From an uncultured Blautia sp. (GTDB lineage Bacteria; Bacillota; Clostridia; Lachnospirales; Lachnospiraceae): a stretch of 15,866 nt of DNA. Of this stretch, positions 15,187-15,866 are shown piece after piece (within the stretch, counting starts at the first letter, position 1; the number at the start of each line of letters is the position of its first letter). The stretch lies in the NCBI GenBank assembly GCA_900551075.1, contig URVB01000067.1, forward strand, positions 1 to 15,866, read 5' to 3'. The position numbers and the translations under genes were made by a program. Under the pieces are notes generated by a model. It was not told where the DNA came from, made no database searches, and saw nothing but the letters and a program-made list of their open reading frames with translations.

Positions 15187-15615
15187 TCAATTTGTCCCCA
15201 ATTTTAATTTATTGAGATAATCATAAAATAACCTTCGATACCCATAAAATTCTGTTTTTCCTACAGATATCCTTCCAAGCTCTGCGTCATACATAACAAA
15301 TTCATACGAAAGGTCCTGCGTTACACTTTTTAGTATGTATTTCCATATTGCCGGATTTGTTTGGACTGCTGCCTCCTCAATCATTCTGATGTCTCTCATG
15401 TATAGCGTGTTCTCTATCGCCTGCTGCTCTACCGGACTTCCCGCTGGCCCGCTACCCTTTGGCATGCCGTCTTGTTTCACAGAAGGGAGACCGTACTGGA
15501 TTTTATTCTTTTTCTCGTCATATTGTTGACAAAATGCCTTTAGCTCTTTATACCTGTACTTTGAAATTCCATAATCTTCCCAGGTCATGTCGCGTAATCT
15601 CTTTTTATTTCCCAC
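15187..15615 (-). CDS. Putative phage late transcription regulator (sigma/ArpU-like position)
   Basis: This 142-residue protein lies directly upstream of the HNH-terS-terL genes, where Firmicutes phages keep their late activators. It starts with MTWEDYGISKYRYKEL after a short basic lead, has a Gly/Ser/Pro-rich linker near residues 46-60, and a helical C-terminal half (NPAIWKYILKSVTQDLSYEFV) ending in ISVGKTEFYGYRRLFYDYLNKL, which looks like a DNA-binding helix-turn-helix. I recall similar unnamed proteins at this place in Lachnospiraceae prophages, but no characterised one. The start is GTG at 15615, 8 nt after AGGAGG; a second GTG at 15624 lies inside the ribosome binding site and is rejected. 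Function is inferred mainly from context. Confidence 0.55.
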   Translation of the reverse strand: MGNKKRLRDMTWEDYGISKYRYKELKAFCQQYDEKKNKIQYGLPSVKQDGMPKGSGPAGSPVEQQAIENTLYMRDIRMIEEAAVQTNPAIWKYILKSVTQDLSYEFVMYDAELGRISVGKTEFYGYRRLFYDYLNKLKLGTN

Positions 15616-15620
15616 CGGAA

Positions 15621-15629
15621 TCACCTCCT
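15621..15629 (-). promoter_or_regulatory. Strong ribosome binding site fixing the regulator start
   Basis: Minus-strand AGGAGGTGA sits with AGGAGG 8 nt before GTG 15615. The GTG at 15624 is part of this same motif, so it cannot be the start. Confidence 0.65.
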
Positions 15630-15851
15630 GCTGCCAACGTCATTACTTCCGCCATTCCCGTTTTGTCCGCTTATCCCGTAGGCCAATGATTTCCAGGCCG
15701 TGTATGTCCAGGACTGTATTGACTGCTTTGTAAATATCATGGATATGCTTCGGCATCCTGCCTGCTGCCCGGATTGCTTCCCCTGCTGCCCCGTCCGGAT
15801 ATCCCTCCCTATTTTTATTCATAGCCTCCTCACCTTCCTTTTCCTGCTGCC
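15627..15851. repeat. Four copies of the 9-mer GGCAGCAGG
   Basis: On the minus strand GGCAGCAGG occurs at 15627-15635, 15761-15769, 15782-15790 and 15843-15851. Two copies are in frame in the 59-residue gene and two lie just before ribosome binding sites. Spacing is irregular (134, 21 and 61 nt). Confidence 0.5.
15643..15822 (-). CDS. Small phage protein of unknown function (59 residues)
   Basis: The gene runs from ATG 15822 to TAA 15645-15643. It begins MNKNREGYPDGAAGEAIR, is basic, and ends in KRTKREWRK. The middle (HIHDIYKAVNTVLDIHGLEIIGL) looks like a helix-strand unit. GAGGAGG lies just upstream of the ATG. The frame stays open upstream to the window edge (15866), so the true start could be outside, though the ribosome binding site supports 15822. 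I do not recognise a function. The stop lies 27 nt before the regulator start, so the two are probably co-transcribed. Two GGCAGCAGG repeats lie within it and encode the two AAG triplets. Confidence 0.6.
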   Translation of the reverse strand: MNKNREGYPDGAAGEAIRAAGRMPKHIHDIYKAVNTVLDIHGLEIIGLRDKRTKREWRK

Positions 15852-15866
15852 TTGTCTCGGTGTAAA

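Noticed and set aside
14519..15220. Plus-strand frame of 233 codons across TerS, HNH and the gaps
   Set aside because: It runs antisense to HNH, which has a clear zinc and catalytic signature, and through the hairpins; nothing recognisable in its sequence.
1..15866. CRISPR arrays, tRNA genes, insertion sequences or defence genes
   Set aside because: No regularly spaced repeats with unique spacers, no cloverleaf, no transposase-like frame and no toxin, nuclease or restriction gene other than the phage HNH were seen.

Overview
The window is one contiguous stretch of the late (structural) module of a siphovirus-type prophage or phage. Every gene I can support lies on the minus strand, so the module reads from right to left. 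AT-leaning coding sequence, AGGAGG-type ribosome binding sites and the protein families (P27-like TerS, ClpP-type prohead protease, phi13-like major tail protein, BppU-type baseplate protein) point to a low-GC Firmicute. A gut Clostridia/Lachnospiraceae-type host is my best inference, not something the sequence proves. No integrase, lysis, replication, tRNA or host gene lies in the window.

Layout in transcription order, right to left. (1) 15866-15187: a 59-residue orphan gene and a small basic protein resembling the putative late regulators found upstream of phage packaging genes. (2) 15186-15017: a 170-bp non-coding gap holding three dyad/hairpin elements, the last of which looks like a rho-independent terminator. 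(3) 15016-12583: DNA packaging genes: HNH endonuclease, a 150-bp gap rich in palindromes (possible cos region), small terminase and large terminase. (4) 12590-9533: head genes: portal, ClpP-type protease, HK97-fold major capsid protein. (5) 9518-8215: four small connector and tail-completion genes. (6) 8202-4213: major tail protein, tail assembly chaperone G, its frameshifted GT form, and tape measure protein. (7) 4216-1: distal tail protein, a 914-residue tail-tip protein with an inserted lectin-like domain and a C-terminal S74 chaperone, and a BppU-like baseplate protein that runs off the window.

The genes form a nearly gapless operon; most junctions overlap by 1, 4 or 8 nt (TAATG or ATGA type), which suggests translational coupling. 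The packaging genes recognise and cut DNA and pump it through the portal. The protease matures the capsid, the connector genes join head and tail, G/GT and the tape measure protein build the tail tube, and the Dit, tail-tip and BppU proteins form the adsorption apparatus.

I see an ordinary HK97-like late region, not a new defence or enzymatic system. The points most worth checking are: a -1 frameshift on an A9 run that creates a 163-residue GT protein ending inside the tape measure gene; an apparent carbohydrate-binding insertion plus S74 chaperone in the tail tip; 42-residue repeats at both ends of the tape measure protein; and the two dyad-rich gaps flanking the HNH gene, either of which could hold the packaging start site.
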